Below the pieces are notes generated by a model. The model searched no databases and was not told the origin of the DNA. It saw only the letters and a list, made by a program, of their open reading frames with translations. The translations under genes and the position numbers were made by a program. 64,000 nucleotides of DNA from Niabella ginsenosidivorans. Lineage in GTDB: Bacteria > Bacteroidota > Bacteroidia > Chitinophagales > Chitinophagaceae. Where the stretch lies: contig NZ_CP015772.1 of NCBI RefSeq assembly GCF_001654455.1, forward strand, positions 3,844,001 through 3,908,000. Direction: 5' to 3'. Below are positions 44,054 to 52,564 of this stretch, piece by piece (position 1 is the first letter of the stretch; each line of letters starts with the position of its first letter).

Positions 44054-44293
44054 TTATCCACAAATTAAATCAGGCTAAAATGCAGTACAGCATTATGTTT
44101 CACAGGTTTTAACGATTGTTTGGAAGTTTTTTATGTGAATATGTTGTGAATATATGTGCAAAACAAGTGCAAATATCGGGTAAAAATGTGTAAATCAGAC
44201 AGAGACCCAAAAACGATTTTTCATAAAACATTAATTATCATATACATAAAACCCAATTGAAAAATATGCGTTTTCCATGATCAGTTATCCACA
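44054..44293. promoter_or_regulatory. DnaA-box cluster
   Basis: TTATCCACA occurs perfectly at 44054-44062 and 44285-44293, in the same orientation. TGTGAATAT, eight of nine matches to the reverse box TGTGNATAA, occurs at 44134-44142 and 44145-44153, spaced 11 bp. The surrounding DNA is AT-rich. This could be a DnaA-regulated site or an origin-like region. Confidence 0.45.
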
Positions 44294-44362
44294 TTTACAG
44301 GAAGAAAAGCTGTGAAACAAAGGCAAGGATGCATACCGGAACGCATGGCTTCCGCCGGTCCG

Positions 44363-45628
44363 TTAACCAGCTGGCACTCTGTTATTAACCGGCGTTGCCA
44401 GAGGGGTAAATTTTTCACCAAGCATTCTGGTTACCACCATAGCAGCAACGGTGTTACCGGTAGCGTTCAATATGGTTGCCAGCGGGTCAACCAGTGTACC
44501 AATAATCATTACCAGTGGCACCACATCCGCCGGAAGGTGATAGGCGGCAATCATCAGCAGTTCCCCTATATAGCCCCCATTGGGAATGCCGCCTTCCACA
44601 ATACTGCACAAAACAGTAATGCCTAAAGCAATCAGAAGGTTTTGAGGCTCAAAAAGATCCCAGCCCATTACCTGGAATACGGCATAGATTTTTACAATAG
44701 CAGAAATGGACGATCCGTTCTTATGCAGCGAAGTGCCCAAAGGGATTACTACATTAGCTATAGCAGCAGGAACGCCGATGCGCTCCGCAGCTACAAGATT
44801 AGCCGGCATTGTGGCCAGGCTGCTGCAGGTGCTCACTGCGGTCAGTGAGGGAAGGATATTGTTTTTCCAGAATAAGCGCACACCGGTACGGCCATTGCCA
44901 ACAAAAGCATAAAGTGTAAAAAAAATAAAGAAGTATAAAAAACCGGTACCATAATATAAGGCCATCGGACGGGCATACAGGCCAAACAACTGCGGCCCCA
45001 GGTCGGCCGCCTGGTAAGCAATATAGGCGCCCAGTCCTACAGGCGCTGTTTTCATGATCAGCAGCAGCAGGTTTTTCATAACTTCATTTCCTGCTGCCAG
45101 AAAATCCCGGAAGGGTTGAGCTGCAGGCCCGGATTGGCGCACCGCCGTTCCCAATAAAAATGCAAATACCAGCAGGGCCAGCATGTTTTTCCTGGATAGC
45201 AACTGATAAAATTCGCCTACGGTAAAAAAATTTACCAGCACCTGTCCCCAGGACTCCTGATTTGCCAGGCGTTCTGCTACGGGCGCTGCCTGCAAATTCA
45301 GTTTTCCCATCGGGAACAGATACCCTATAAAAACAGTAAACAGCGCCGCCAGCAGAATAAAAACCAGGAAGGTAACCGCCATTGCTCCTAACACTTTGCC
45401 CAGTTGGTGCTTCTGTTCAATGGACGCTACGGATATGGCTATGGCAAAAAATACCAATGGGATCACCGTAACAAAAAGCAGGTTCAGGAAAATATCTCCA
45501 ATAGGTTTCAGGTAGATGACGGCTCCCGGAAAAAGCGCGCCCACAAAGCCTCCGATAAGCATTCCTGCCAGCAGCAACAGAATGCCGGAATAATTCTTCC
45601 ATAATTGCTTTCCTGAAAATTGCGTCAT
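44363..45628 (-). CDS. Dicarboxylate/amino acid:cation symporter (DAACS)
   Basis: 421 aa with the typical sodium:dicarboxylate symporter fold (SDF, PF00375): eight TM helices and two re-entrant loops. IGDIFLNLLFVTVIPLVFFAIAISV is the usual TM3 and loop. TSLHKNGSSISAIVKIYAVF corresponds to the HP1/TM7 region, and the IGTLVDPLATILNATGNTVAAMVVTR segment contains the substrate-binding 'N-x-x-G-x-T' part. It imports glutamate, aspartate or C4-dicarboxylates with H+ or Na+ in the inner membrane. The substrate is unspecified. No linked genes. Confidence 0.9.
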   Translation of the reverse strand: MTQFSGKQLWKNYSGILLLLAGMLIGGFVGALFPGAVIYLKPIGDIFLNLLFVTVIPLVFFAIAISVASIEQKHQLGKVLGAMAVTFLVFILLAALFTVFIGYLFPMGKLNLQAAPVAERLANQESWGQVLVNFFTVGEFYQLLSRKNMLALLVFAFLLGTAVRQSGPAAQPFRDFLAAGNEVMKNLLLLIMKTAPVGLGAYIAYQAADLGPQLFGLYARPMALYYGTGFLYFFIFFTLYAFVGNGRTGVRLFWKNNILPSLTAVSTCSSLATMPANLVAAERIGVPAAIANVVIPLGTSLHKNGSSISAIVKIYAVFQVMGWDLFEPQNLLIALGITVLCSIVEGGIPNGGYIGELLMIAAYHLPADVVPLVMIIGTLVDPLATILNATGNTVAAMVVTRMLGEKFTPLATPVNNRVPAG

Positions 45629-45780
45629 ATACTGATTCTATAAAAATAGACAAAATCAGCGTATTGGCTTCACGTTCGTAAGGAGCTTCTGGTATTTTTT
45701 AAATGATGGGAGGCATTTAAGAAAATGCACAGGTCGTAATCCGGCAATGCTCTATAACAAAGAGCCCCTTCCGCTACCAT

Positions 45781-45917
45781 CCTATCATGTGCGCACAATT
45801 TTTTTTCAAAACGATGTTACAGGCAGCAACATACCAGAGAATAAACTGAAACGGCGGCAATGGATATCACGCCGCACTGCGGCTCCATAAATATACCGGT
45901 GCGCTGCACCTTCAAGA
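45781..45917 (+). repeat. Dispersed intergenic repeat, copy A
   Basis: This stretch is recognisably similar to the reverse complement of about 61880-62005. Shared blocks include a T-run followed by TCAAAA, GCAGCAACATAC, and GATATCACGCCGCACTGCGG against TATATCATGCCGCGCTGCGG. No ORF is conserved. It may be an inactive mobile-element remnant or a structured non-coding element. Confidence 0.65.
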
Positions 45918-46074
45918 GGCGCCCGGGGTATCGCAGGAGCAGCAGGATCCCGGAAGAAGCCATCTCATTCAAATGCTGCGTCCCGGATGCCCCCCGGTTT
46001 TTCTTTTGAACATCTATACTGCAAAAATGGTGGCACCTTTAAAATCTGACCGTTTAATTGGCACCGTGGGGGCT

Positions 46075-46105
46075 ATAAATATACCGGTGCGCTGCACCTT
46101 TAAGA
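46075..46105 (+). repeat. 31-bp unit duplicated from 45887-45917
   Basis: Identical to 45887-45917 except for one C/T difference. The core GGTGC-GCT-GCACC is palindromic. The two units are spaced 188 bp apart in direct orientation. Confidence 0.75.
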
Positions 46106-46545
46106 TGCACTTAGGAAAAGCATAGCTGCAGAGCAGCCGGATATTCATAGCAACAAAACAACAGTGCCAAAAGGCGCGTAGCGCCGCAATATTAAAAAAT
46201 GTGATTGAGATGGTGCAACCAATGACCGGGGGAATGCTTCTGACGAAACTAAAAACGATCATTGGTATCAGAACTATTTTAGAGATGTGTGCACACAACA
46301 GGCTGAAAGCGGGATGACTCTACTTCTTCAAATATCCATCCACATGCCTTACTTCCCTTACATTGATCAAATGTGCAGCTTCTATTAGTTTTTGCAGCAG
46401 GAGGGTAGTGGGCAGTATGGTGCAATTACCTTTTCCACGATTTGTGGAAAGCGCTGCCTCTGTTGCCCCTCCCAACAACTTATCCAATTTTGCACCAACT
46501 GATAGTGAAAAAATTTATGAAATACTATATAAGGATTGCTATACT

Positions 46546-46658
46546 CCTTTTGGGTAAGCCAGCTTTGCGTATCTGGCGACCTGTAAGACAGTGGCGTAGC
46601 GAGAGAGAGCTATGAGGTCTTACTAATCGCCCGAGCGGGGTTCATAATCCGCAAAAGG
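46546..46658 (+). ncRNA. Candidate multi-stem, tRNA-like structured RNA
   Basis: Outer pairing CCTTTT(G) at 46546-46552 with (C)AAAAGG at 46652-46658 encloses GCCAG/CTGGC (46558-46562 with 46573-46577), GTAAGAC/GTCTTAC (46583-46589 with 46617-46623, holding TAGC/GCTA) and GCGG/CCGC around GGTTCATAAT (46635-46652), reminiscent of a T arm. It is not a canonical tRNA: the middle arm has a 27-nt loop and no CCA. Expression is unknown. Confidence 0.35.
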
Positions 46659-46787
46659 TGTTTCCGCAATTATAGGCAATTGCTGTAGTTTTATTTTTTC
46701 CCCCGCTCCACTTTCTTTCTGCCAACAGGATTAGCTGTGTTGCTAAGAAGGCTATTGTAACTGCTATAAATTAACCAATTATTCGGT

Positions 46788-46795
46788 TAACTTTG
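46788..46795 (+). promoter_or_regulatory. Predicted -7 box of queA
   Basis: TAACTTTG matches the Bacteroidetes -7 element and sits 27 bp before the queA start. No well-spaced -33 box is evident. Confidence 0.5.
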
Positions 46796-46822
46796 CCCTT
46801 TCTCCAATAAAACAGTTCGCTT

Positions 46823-48061
46823 TTGCATCCGAGAAACCTGAATATATCCGACTTTACCTATCCCCTCCCGGAGGATAAAATTGCTTTTTTTCCGCTGGAG
46901 CAACGGGATCAGTCCAGGCTGCTCATCTATAAAAACGGTGCGCTTTCAACGGACATTTATCAGCATATTGACCAATACCTTCCGGCTGGCTCCCTGGCTG
47001 TTTTTAACAACACCAAAGTGGTAGAAGCCCGGCTGCTTTTTAAAAAACCCACAGGTGGCCAAATTGAGCTGTTTTGCCTGGAACCGCATGAATCCTATGC
47101 CGACATTACCACCGCGATGGCACAACAGAGCAGGGTTTTATGGCTTTGCCTGATCGGCGGCGCTTCCAAATGGAAGAACGGCCAGGTGTTACAGCTTTCT
47201 ATTCCGGATCAGCCCCATACCATTGTTCTTGAAGCACGGTTCATTGAGAAAACAACGGATTGTTTTGTGATTGAACTGAGCTGGGAACCTGCATTCCTGA
47301 GCTTTGCTGAAGTGTTGCATAAGGCGGGACAGATCCCTTTACCTCCTTATATAAAAAGAAAGGCAGACAGCAAAGATGCAGAACGTTACCAGACCATATA
47401 TGCCCGGTACGATGGTTCCGTGGCAGCTCCTACTGCCGGCCTGCATTTTACTGAAGCGGTTTTGCAAAAACTGGCTCAAAAAAGTATTCAAACAGACTTT
47501 GTAACCCTGCATGTGGGCGCAGGCACATTTAAGCCGGTAAAGGCTGATACCATGAAGGATCATGAAATGCATGCAGAATTTATTGCAGTAAAGCCTGCAC
47601 TCATAAAAAAAATAATGCAGCAAAAGGATGCGCCTGTTATTGCAGTCGGCACTACTTCCTTAAGAACCATTGAATCACTGTACTGGCTGGGAGCCCGGTT
47701 ATTGCGGGATGCACATTGTTTTGACAACCAATTCCCCTACCTGCATCAATGGGATGCCTATGAAGCAACATTGCAAAACTTTTCATTAAAGGAATCATTC
47801 AGCGCGATCCTGAATTATATGGAGCAAAGGAACCTGCCGGAGCTGATGGCAAAGACACAGATCATCATTGCGCCCGGGTATTCTTTTAAAGTGGCAGCAG
47901 GATTGGTGACCAATTTTCACCAGCCCGCTTCCACGCTTCTTTTGCTGGTGGCTGCATTTATCGGGGAAGACTGGAGAAAAGTTTATGAATATGCATTGGA
48001 AAATGATTTCCGCTTTTTAAGCTATGGCGATGGCAGTTTGTTATGGAGGAAGTATCCTTAG
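46823..48061 (+). CDS. queA: S-adenosylmethionine:tRNA ribosyltransferase-isomerase
   Basis: 412 aa, a bit longer than the E. coli enzyme (356). It starts at a TTG (MHPRNLNISDFTYPLPEDKI), which is supported because the 'P-x-x-L-I-A/K-I-A' N-terminus aligns with QueA. It contains SLAVFNNTKVVEARLLFKKP, RYQTIYARYDGSVAAPTAGLHFT and TLHVGAGTFKPVKADTMKDHEMHAE, all QueA signatures. It adds an epoxycyclopentane precursor to preQ1 in tRNA, the penultimate queuosine step. No other queuosine gene is adjacent. Confidence 0.95.
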   Translation: MHPRNLNISDFTYPLPEDKIAFFPLEQRDQSRLLIYKNGALSTDIYQHIDQYLPAGSLAVFNNTKVVEARLLFKKPTGGQIELFCLEPHESYADITTAMAQQSRVLWLCLIGGASKWKNGQVLQLSIPDQPHTIVLEARFIEKTTDCFVIELSWEPAFLSFAEVLHKAGQIPLPPYIKRKADSKDAERYQTIYARYDGSVAAPTAGLHFTEAVLQKLAQKSIQTDFVTLHVGAGTFKPVKADTMKDHEMHAEFIAVKPALIKKIMQQKDAPVIAVGTTSLRTIESLYWLGARLLRDAHCFDNQFPYLHQWDAYEATLQNFSLKESFSAILNYMEQRNLPELMAKTQIIIAPGYSFKVAAGLVTNFHQPASTLLLLVAAFIGEDWRKVYEYALENDFRFLSYGDGSLLWRKYP

Positions 48062-48063
48062 AC

Positions 48064-48200
48064 CGTCATGCCGAGCGAAGCCGAGGCATCTCCTCAATTA
48101 TAGGGACCTTTCGACTACGCTCCGCTTCGCAAGATGACGACACTCTTTTTTGCCATTTTCCCATTGATTTTGCTACGCAAATAGAAAACTCAGGGTGACA
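48064..48200. repeat. Bacteroidetes-type GTCATGCCGAG intergenic repeat
   Basis: GTCATGCCGAGCGAAGCC, then CTTTCGACTACGCTCCGCTTC and AGATGACGAC, are the degenerate halves of a common inverted repeat found between genes in this phylum (compare GTCATCCTGAGCGAAG and its complement). It lies directly after the queA stop and may act as a transcription-termination or mRNA-stabilising hairpin for queA and aguA, which converge here. Confidence 0.6.
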
Positions 48201-48220
48201 GATATTCGTTAACATAATCC

Positions 48221-49321
48221 CTACACAGCAGGATCCTGCTGGCTTAAGCAATGGAAGCTTCCGAGGCCCCAGATAATTTCGGTAGAATCAATGCCCAGCA
48301 CTTCCCGGTCTTTAAAACAGCTTTGTATTGTCTGCAATGCTATATCATCTTTACTGCACCGGTAGGTAGGCACGATCACTGTTTTATTGGCTATATAAAA
48401 ATTGGCATAAGAAGCCGGGAGCCGCTGCTCTTCCCAGATCACCGCATCCGGCATAGGGAGCTCTATAATATTGAGCTGTTTGCCGGTCAACAGGCGCATG
48501 GCTTTCAGCTGCCCCAGGTTTTTTTGCAACAATGCATAATTCTCATCTCCTTTATCTTCTTCAATTACAGTTACCACGGTATCTTCATTTACAAACCGGA
48601 TGGTATCATCAATATGCCCATCGGTATCATCCCCTGCAATGCCCTCATCTACCCAAAGCACCTGTTCCCCGCCATAATAATGATACAGGTATTCTTCAAT
48701 CTGCTGCCGGTTCAGGTGCGGGTTCCGGTTTTCATTTAACAGGCAGGCTGTAGAAGTCAGAATAGTTCCCTTACCGTTAAATTCCACAGAGCCGCCTTCC
48801 ATAACAATACCGGGATGAAAAACGGGAATGTTCAGTTGCTGCCCGATCCTGGTGGGAATAATATCATCCAGATCATAAGGAGGGTATTTATTGCCCCAGG
48901 CATTATAATTCCAGTCTACAATTACTTTTTTATGCGCTGCAGCAGGGTTCACCAGGAAGGCCGGGCCATGATCCCGGCACCAGGCGTCATTGGTGGCATT
49001 AAAATAAAACTCCACTTTTGAAAGATCAACGCCCGCAGTTTTCAGGTGACCGGAGGCTTCCTGCTTCAGCGCCTCATCGGCAACATTGATCCGCACAATT
49101 TCCCCCCGGGTCAGCTCTTTTACAAAGGCCGCGTAATAAGGAAAAATGCTTGCTATCTTCCCGGGCCAGGAGGCTTCTTTATGCGGCCAGCTCAACCAGG
49201 TAGCTTCATGGGGCTCCCATTCAGCCGGGAAGCGGTAACCTTGTTGTTTGGGGGTGAGTCCGGAAGTTGGGAAGTCGGAAAGGTTCGGGTCCAAAGCTTT
49301 TTTATTATAAAGAAAATCCAT
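48221..49321 (-). CDS. aguA: Agmatine deiminase
   Basis: 366 aa, a guanidino-modifying enzyme (PF04371). Motifs are FPAEWEPHEATWLSWPHKE near the N-terminus, NDAWCRDHGPAFLVN, VMEGGSVEFNGKGTIL, GIAGDDTDGHIDDTIRFV and the catalytic cysteine C358 in WGLGSFHCLSQQ at the C-terminus. It converts agmatine to N-carbamoylputrescine and ammonia. It is the last gene of the leftward glyA-aguA group, 2 bp after the acetyltransferase, and works in sequence with aguB two genes upstream. Confidence 0.95.
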   Translation of the reverse strand: MDFLYNKKALDPNLSDFPTSGLTPKQQGYRFPAEWEPHEATWLSWPHKEASWPGKIASIFPYYAAFVKELTRGEIVRINVADEALKQEASGHLKTAGVDLSKVEFYFNATNDAWCRDHGPAFLVNPAAAHKKVIVDWNYNAWGNKYPPYDLDDIIPTRIGQQLNIPVFHPGIVMEGGSVEFNGKGTILTSTACLLNENRNPHLNRQQIEEYLYHYYGGEQVLWVDEGIAGDDTDGHIDDTIRFVNEDTVVTVIEEDKGDENYALLQKNLGQLKAMRLLTGKQLNIIELPMPDAVIWEEQRLPASYANFYIANKTVIVPTYRCSKDDIALQTIQSCFKDREVLGIDSTEIIWGLGSFHCLSQQDPAV

Positions 49322-49323
49322 GT

Positions 49324-49788
49324 TTATGCTATTATTTTTTCAAAGCAGATACTATTAGCAACGTCAATATATTGTCCATAATTTGGTATTTCAATATATC
49401 CCTGTTTATTATAGAATCTTATTGCACCGATCATCTTTCTTCCCGTTTCCAGAATGCATTTTTTGTATCCCAATTCTTTTGCCCATCTTTCTAATTCTTT
49501 CAAAACCAAGGTAGCTGCTCCCTCGTTTCGGTATGCTTCTTCTGTAAACATGCGTTTTATTTCAACAACGCCTCCCCCTTCTTTTTTAAAGGCTCCGCAT
49601 CCTATAGGTATAGTATGATCATATGCCAGCACAACATAATGCAACAGCGCAATACCATTATACTGATCATAAAATCTATGTTCTTTTCCATCTATGGCTG
49701 CAAGATAAGCGTTCAGCTTCTTCACCAACGACACAAAATCACCATTTGCAGAAGAAGTTCGCAGTATGTGCAGACCTTGTTGCTTCAT
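49324..49788 (-). CDS. GNAT family N-acetyltransferase
   Basis: 154 aa. Key elements are HTIPIGCGAFKKEGGGVVEIKRMFTEEAYRNEGAATLVLKELE, in which RNEGAA is the acetyl-CoA loop (Q/R-x-x-G-x-A), and the MIGAIRFYNKQGYIEIPNYG strand-turn. It lies tightly between aguB (15 bp) and aguA (2 bp), so it is part of the operon. An acetyl-transfer to a polyamine or precursor is tempting given that context, but unproven. Confidence 0.88.
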   Translation of the reverse strand: MKQQGLHILRTSSANGDFVSLVKKLNAYLAAIDGKEHRFYDQYNGIALLHYVVLAYDHTIPIGCGAFKKEGGGVVEIKRMFTEEAYRNEGAATLVLKELERWAKELGYKKCILETGRKMIGAIRFYNKQGYIEIPNYGQYIDVANSICFEKIIA

Positions 49789-49803
49789 ACTATATCGTTG
49801 AAA

Positions 49804-50679
49804 CTAATCTTCATCAATATATCGCCTGGTTATGGGTGCGTAGCTATCAATTCGCCGGTCTCTTAAAAAAGGCCAGTGTGTCCGGTACACATCGGTTTTT
49901 GCAAGATCCAGTTCCTGAACATGGACCTCTTCCTGGTCATGCGGAGCCAGGTATTCTATGGTACCAAAGGGGTTGGAAATAAAAGAGCCACCCCAGAATT
50001 GCATCACACCCTCCTGCTCAAGCCCTACACGGTTCACGCTGACCACATGCACCCCGTTGGCTACGGCATGACTTCTCTGGATCGTTTGCCATGCGTTATA
50101 TTGTTCTGTATTGGTAGCTTCATCCTGTGTAGTGGCCCAACCGATTGCTGTGGGATAAAATAAGATCTCGGCGCCCATCAGTGCTGTGATCCTTGCGCCT
50201 TCCGGGTACCACTGATCCCAGCAGATCAGCACCCCAATGGTTGCAAATTTTGTTTTGAATACCTTATAACCCAGATCTCCGGGTGTGAAATAAAATTTCT
50301 CATAATAAGCCGGATCATCCGGAATATGCATTTTCCGGTATTTTCCCAGGTAACTACCGTCTGCATCCAGCACTGCCGTTGTGTTATGATACAATCCTTC
50401 TGCACGTTTTTCAAACAACGAAGCGATGATCACCACCCCCAGCTCTTTTGCAAGTTTCCCCAACACATCTGTTGACGGGCCGGGAATGGCTTCTGCCAGT
50501 TTAAAATTTTCATAATCCTCTACATCGCAAAAATATAAAGAGGTAAACAGCTCCTGCAGGCATACGATCTGCGCTCCTTTGGCTGCCGCTTCCTTTATTT
50601 TTTCAACCGCTTTGCCCAGGTTTGCGTGCTTATCAGCAACACAGCTCATTTGTACCAGTCCAACTTTTACTTTTGCCAT
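49804..50679 (-). CDS. aguB: N-carbamoylputrescine amidase
   Basis: 291 aa from the ATG at 50679 (a TTG upstream in frame adds six residues). Carbon-nitrogen hydrolase (nitrilase) fold with the Glu-Lys-Cys triad: E43 in VCLQELF, K116 in YRKMHIPDD and C153 in ICWDQWYPE. YNAWQTIQRSHAVANGVHVVSVNRVG and GGSFISNPFG match AguB closely. It hydrolyses N-carbamoylputrescine to putrescine, CO2 and ammonia. Grouped with aguA, it completes the agmatine pathway of putrescine synthesis. Confidence 0.94.
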   Translation of the reverse strand: MAKVKVGLVQMSCVADKHANLGKAVEKIKEAAAKGAQIVCLQELFTSLYFCDVEDYENFKLAEAIPGPSTDVLGKLAKELGVVIIASLFEKRAEGLYHNTTAVLDADGSYLGKYRKMHIPDDPAYYEKFYFTPGDLGYKVFKTKFATIGVLICWDQWYPEGARITALMGAEILFYPTAIGWATTQDEATNTEQYNAWQTIQRSHAVANGVHVVSVNRVGLEQEGVMQFWGGSFISNPFGTIEYLAPHDQEEVHVQELDLAKTDVYRTHWPFLRDRRIDSYAPITRRYIDED

Positions 50680-50721
50680 GACCCGTATTTTAATCAATAA
50701 AAAATTATATGCAGTGATCTT

Positions 50722-51144
50722 TTACCGCAGCCGGTTCAAATCCCTTACGAGCTTTTGATCCCTGCGGATGCCTTTTAACGCAAAAAAGAACCCAACCAGT
50801 ATGCCAAAAGTTAATAATGCGGTAAGGGATATCCTGCCACCCGGTTGAAAGTTTTTTATATAACTGACGTATAGCGCAATTAAGCCCACTGCCGCCAGCA
50901 GACCGATAAAGGCCAACCGGAGCTGTAATTTGCGGTTTTTGTATAAAAAAATGTCAACAATGCTGAGCAAAGCAATAGCGCTGGTAAGCAATAGTAACCA
51001 GATATTATCAGTGGCAGTAATTTCTGCTCCTGTTACCCCTTCTGTGCCGTTAATGACCGTTCCGTTATAAAAAGGGAGCTTAAAAGTAAGCACAGCGCAG
51101 ATCAGAGACAGTAATAACCACAGGGTTTGCTTTCTTTGAATCAT
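50722..51144 (-). CDS. DUF4293 membrane protein
   Basis: 140 aa. It starts MIQRKQTLWLLLSLICAVLT, typical of DUF4293 proteins found almost only in Bacteroidetes. Four hydrophobic helices are at about 8-24, 50-68, 77-94 and 104-120. The C-terminus is basic (KGIRRDQKLVRDLNRLR). No function is known. In this phylum the gene often sits near glyA or rho. It follows glyA by about 135 bp containing a GC hairpin. Confidence 0.85.
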   Translation of the reverse strand: MIQRKQTLWLLLSLICAVLTFKLPFYNGTVINGTEGVTGAEITATDNIWLLLLTSAIALLSIVDIFLYKNRKLQLRLAFIGLLAAVGLIALYVSYIKNFQPGGRISLTALLTFGILVGFFFALKGIRRDQKLVRDLNRLR

Positions 51145-51166
51145 ATTAAATAGTTTTAGGCCTGAA

Positions 51167-51185
51167 GCCTGCCTCGCCGGCAGGC
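51167..51185. terminator. GC hairpin between glyA and DUF4293
   Basis: GCCTGCC (51167-51173) pairs with GGCAGGC (51179-51185) with loop TCGCC. No clear T-run follows leftward, so it is perhaps a pause or processing site or part of an intergenic repeat rather than a strong terminator. Confidence 0.4.
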
Positions 51186-51279
51186 GGTTTAAAGTTTAAA
51201 GTTCTATTCAGAATTACTTTTAATAAAACGAAGTTCAGCGGTCTGATAAAGCGCCACCAACCTGCCTCAAACAATACAA

Positions 51280-52560
51280 TTAAGATAATTCCGGGTATAA
51301 TGGAAATTGTTGCATAAATGATCTTACCCCTTCTTTTACGGATGCGATCACGGCCTCATTATCTGTATTCATTAACACTTTATCAATCAGCTCCACCACA
51401 TGCACCACATCGGCTTCTTTCATTCCCCGGGTGGTAACCGCGGGCACACCCACACGGATACCGGAGGTTACAAACGGCGATTTGTCATCAAAAGGCACCG
51501 CATTTTTGTTTAACGTAATATGCGCTTTGTCCAGCGTTTCCTGGGCTTTTTTGCCGGTAAGGTTTTTATTGCGCAGGTCAATCAGCATCAGGTGGTTATC
51601 TGTTCCATCGCTGATGAGTTTATATCCTTTATCCACAAAGGCTTTGGCCATGGCCTGTGCGTTGGCAACAATTTGCTTCCCATACTCCTTCCAGTCGTCA
51701 GACAAAATTTCACCAAAAGCAACCGCTTTTGCTGCAATAATATGCTCCAGCGGGCCGCCCTGTATACCGGGGAAAACAGCCAGGTCCAGCAACTGGCTCA
51801 TGGTACGGGTATTTCCTTTAGGGTCTTTATATCCCCAGGGATTTTCAAAGTCATTCCGCAGCATAATAATGCCGCCTCTTGGCCCGCGCAGGGTTTTATG
51901 GGTGGTACTGGTAACAATATGACAATGTTCAAACGGGTCATTCAGCAAACCAGCGGCAATCAGTCCCGCAGGGTGCGCAATATCTGCCATTACCAGGGCG
52001 CCTACTTTATCAGCCACGGCACGGATACGCGCATAATCCCAGTCGCGGCTGTAAGCCGATGCGCCACAAATGATCATTTTGGGCTTTTCTGCCAGCGCTT
52101 TCGCTTCCAGGTCGTCATAATCTATCAGGCCCGTATCCTTTACAACTCCGTAAGAGATCACCTGGTAATGTTTCCCGCTGAAATTTACGGGGCTGCCGTG
52201 CGTCAGGTGCCCGCCCATGCTCAGGTTCAGTCCCATTATTTTATCTCCCGGGTTCAGGACTGCAAAGAAAACAGCAGCATTAGCCTGTGCCCCGCTATGG
52301 GGCTGTACATTGGCCCAGCTAAGATTAAAAATCTTTTTTAAACGATCAATCGCCAGTGACTCTATTTCATCTACCACTTCACAGCCGCCATAATAGCGCC
52401 TGCCGGGGTAGCCTTCAGCATATTTATTGGTTAATACGGTTCCCATTGCTTTTATTACCGGCAGGGAAGCAAAGTTTTCTGAAGCAATGAGCTCAATGCC
52501 ATTACGTTGGCGGTCTAATTCCTTGTTAATAAGGTTAAAAACGATATTATCCTGTTGCAT
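51280..52560 (-). CDS. glyA: Serine hydroxymethyltransferase
   Basis: 426 aa, PLP-dependent. It starts [20 protein letters not shown] and has [30 protein letters not shown] and the PLP lysine K222 in [14 protein letters not shown]. It interconverts serine and glycine and loads one-carbon units on tetrahydrofolate. It is the first gene of a leftward run ending with aguA. A -7 box (TAACTTTG read leftward, 52565-52572) lies only 4 bp from the ATG, so the transcript may have a very short leader. Confidence 0.97.
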   Translation of the reverse strand: MQQDNIVFNLINKELDRQRNGIELIASENFASLPVIKAMGTVLTNKYAEGYPGRRYYGGCEVVDEIESLAIDRLKKIFNLSWANVQPHSGAQANAAVFFAVLNPGDKIMGLNLSMGGHLTHGSPVNFSGKHYQVISYGVVKDTGLIDYDDLEAKALAEKPKMIICGASAYSRDWDYARIRAVADKVGALVMADIAHPAGLIAAGLLNDPFEHCHIVTSTTHKTLRGPRGGIIMLRNDFENPWGYKDPKGNTRTMSQLLDLAVFPGIQGGPLEHIIAAKAVAFGEILSDDWKEYGKQIVANAQAMAKAFVDKGYKLISDGTDNHLMLIDLRNKNLTGKKAQETLDKAHITLNKNAVPFDDKSPFVTSGIRVGVPAVTTRGMKEADVVHVVELIDKVLMNTDNEAVIASVKEGVRSFMQQFPLYPELS

Positions 52561-52564
52561 GGCG

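Larger units (their letters stand above)
43969..44362. promoter_or_regulatory. Regulatory region upstream of the dcw cluster
   Basis: This is a 394-bp AT-rich spacer between mraZ and the symporter. It holds a likely leftward promoter (TTTTG about 19 nt before TAAATTTT when read leftward, near 43975-44006), three 10-bp-spaced MraZ-type boxes and several DnaA-box-like sequences. No gene is seen. Confidence 0.6.
45629..46822. other. 1.2-kb repeat-rich intergenic region
   Basis: No credible gene is seen. It contains the TCTATAACAA hairpin (GCTCT/AGAGC, 45749-45765), a dispersed repeat copy (about 45781-45920), two 31-bp near-identical units (45887-45917 and 46075-46105, one mismatch), a GGCGC/GCGCC hairpin near 46160, a structured region at 46546-46658 and a -7 box for queA. 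Confidence 0.55.

Noticed and set aside
46014-46298. 94-codon leftward frame in the symporter-queA gap
   Set aside because: It runs through the duplicated 31-bp unit and other repeat pieces and gives a peptide without recognisable features. It is most likely a by-product of repeat sequence.
46363-46557. 64-codon plus-strand frame upstream of queA
   Set aside because: No family, no promoter or ribosome site, and its end runs into the structured region at 46546.
46546-46658. Calling the multi-stem region a true tRNA
   Set aside because: The middle arm has a 27-nt loop, there is no clear anticodon loop, the D-like loop lacks GG, and no CCA is encoded; kept only as a structured-RNA candidate.
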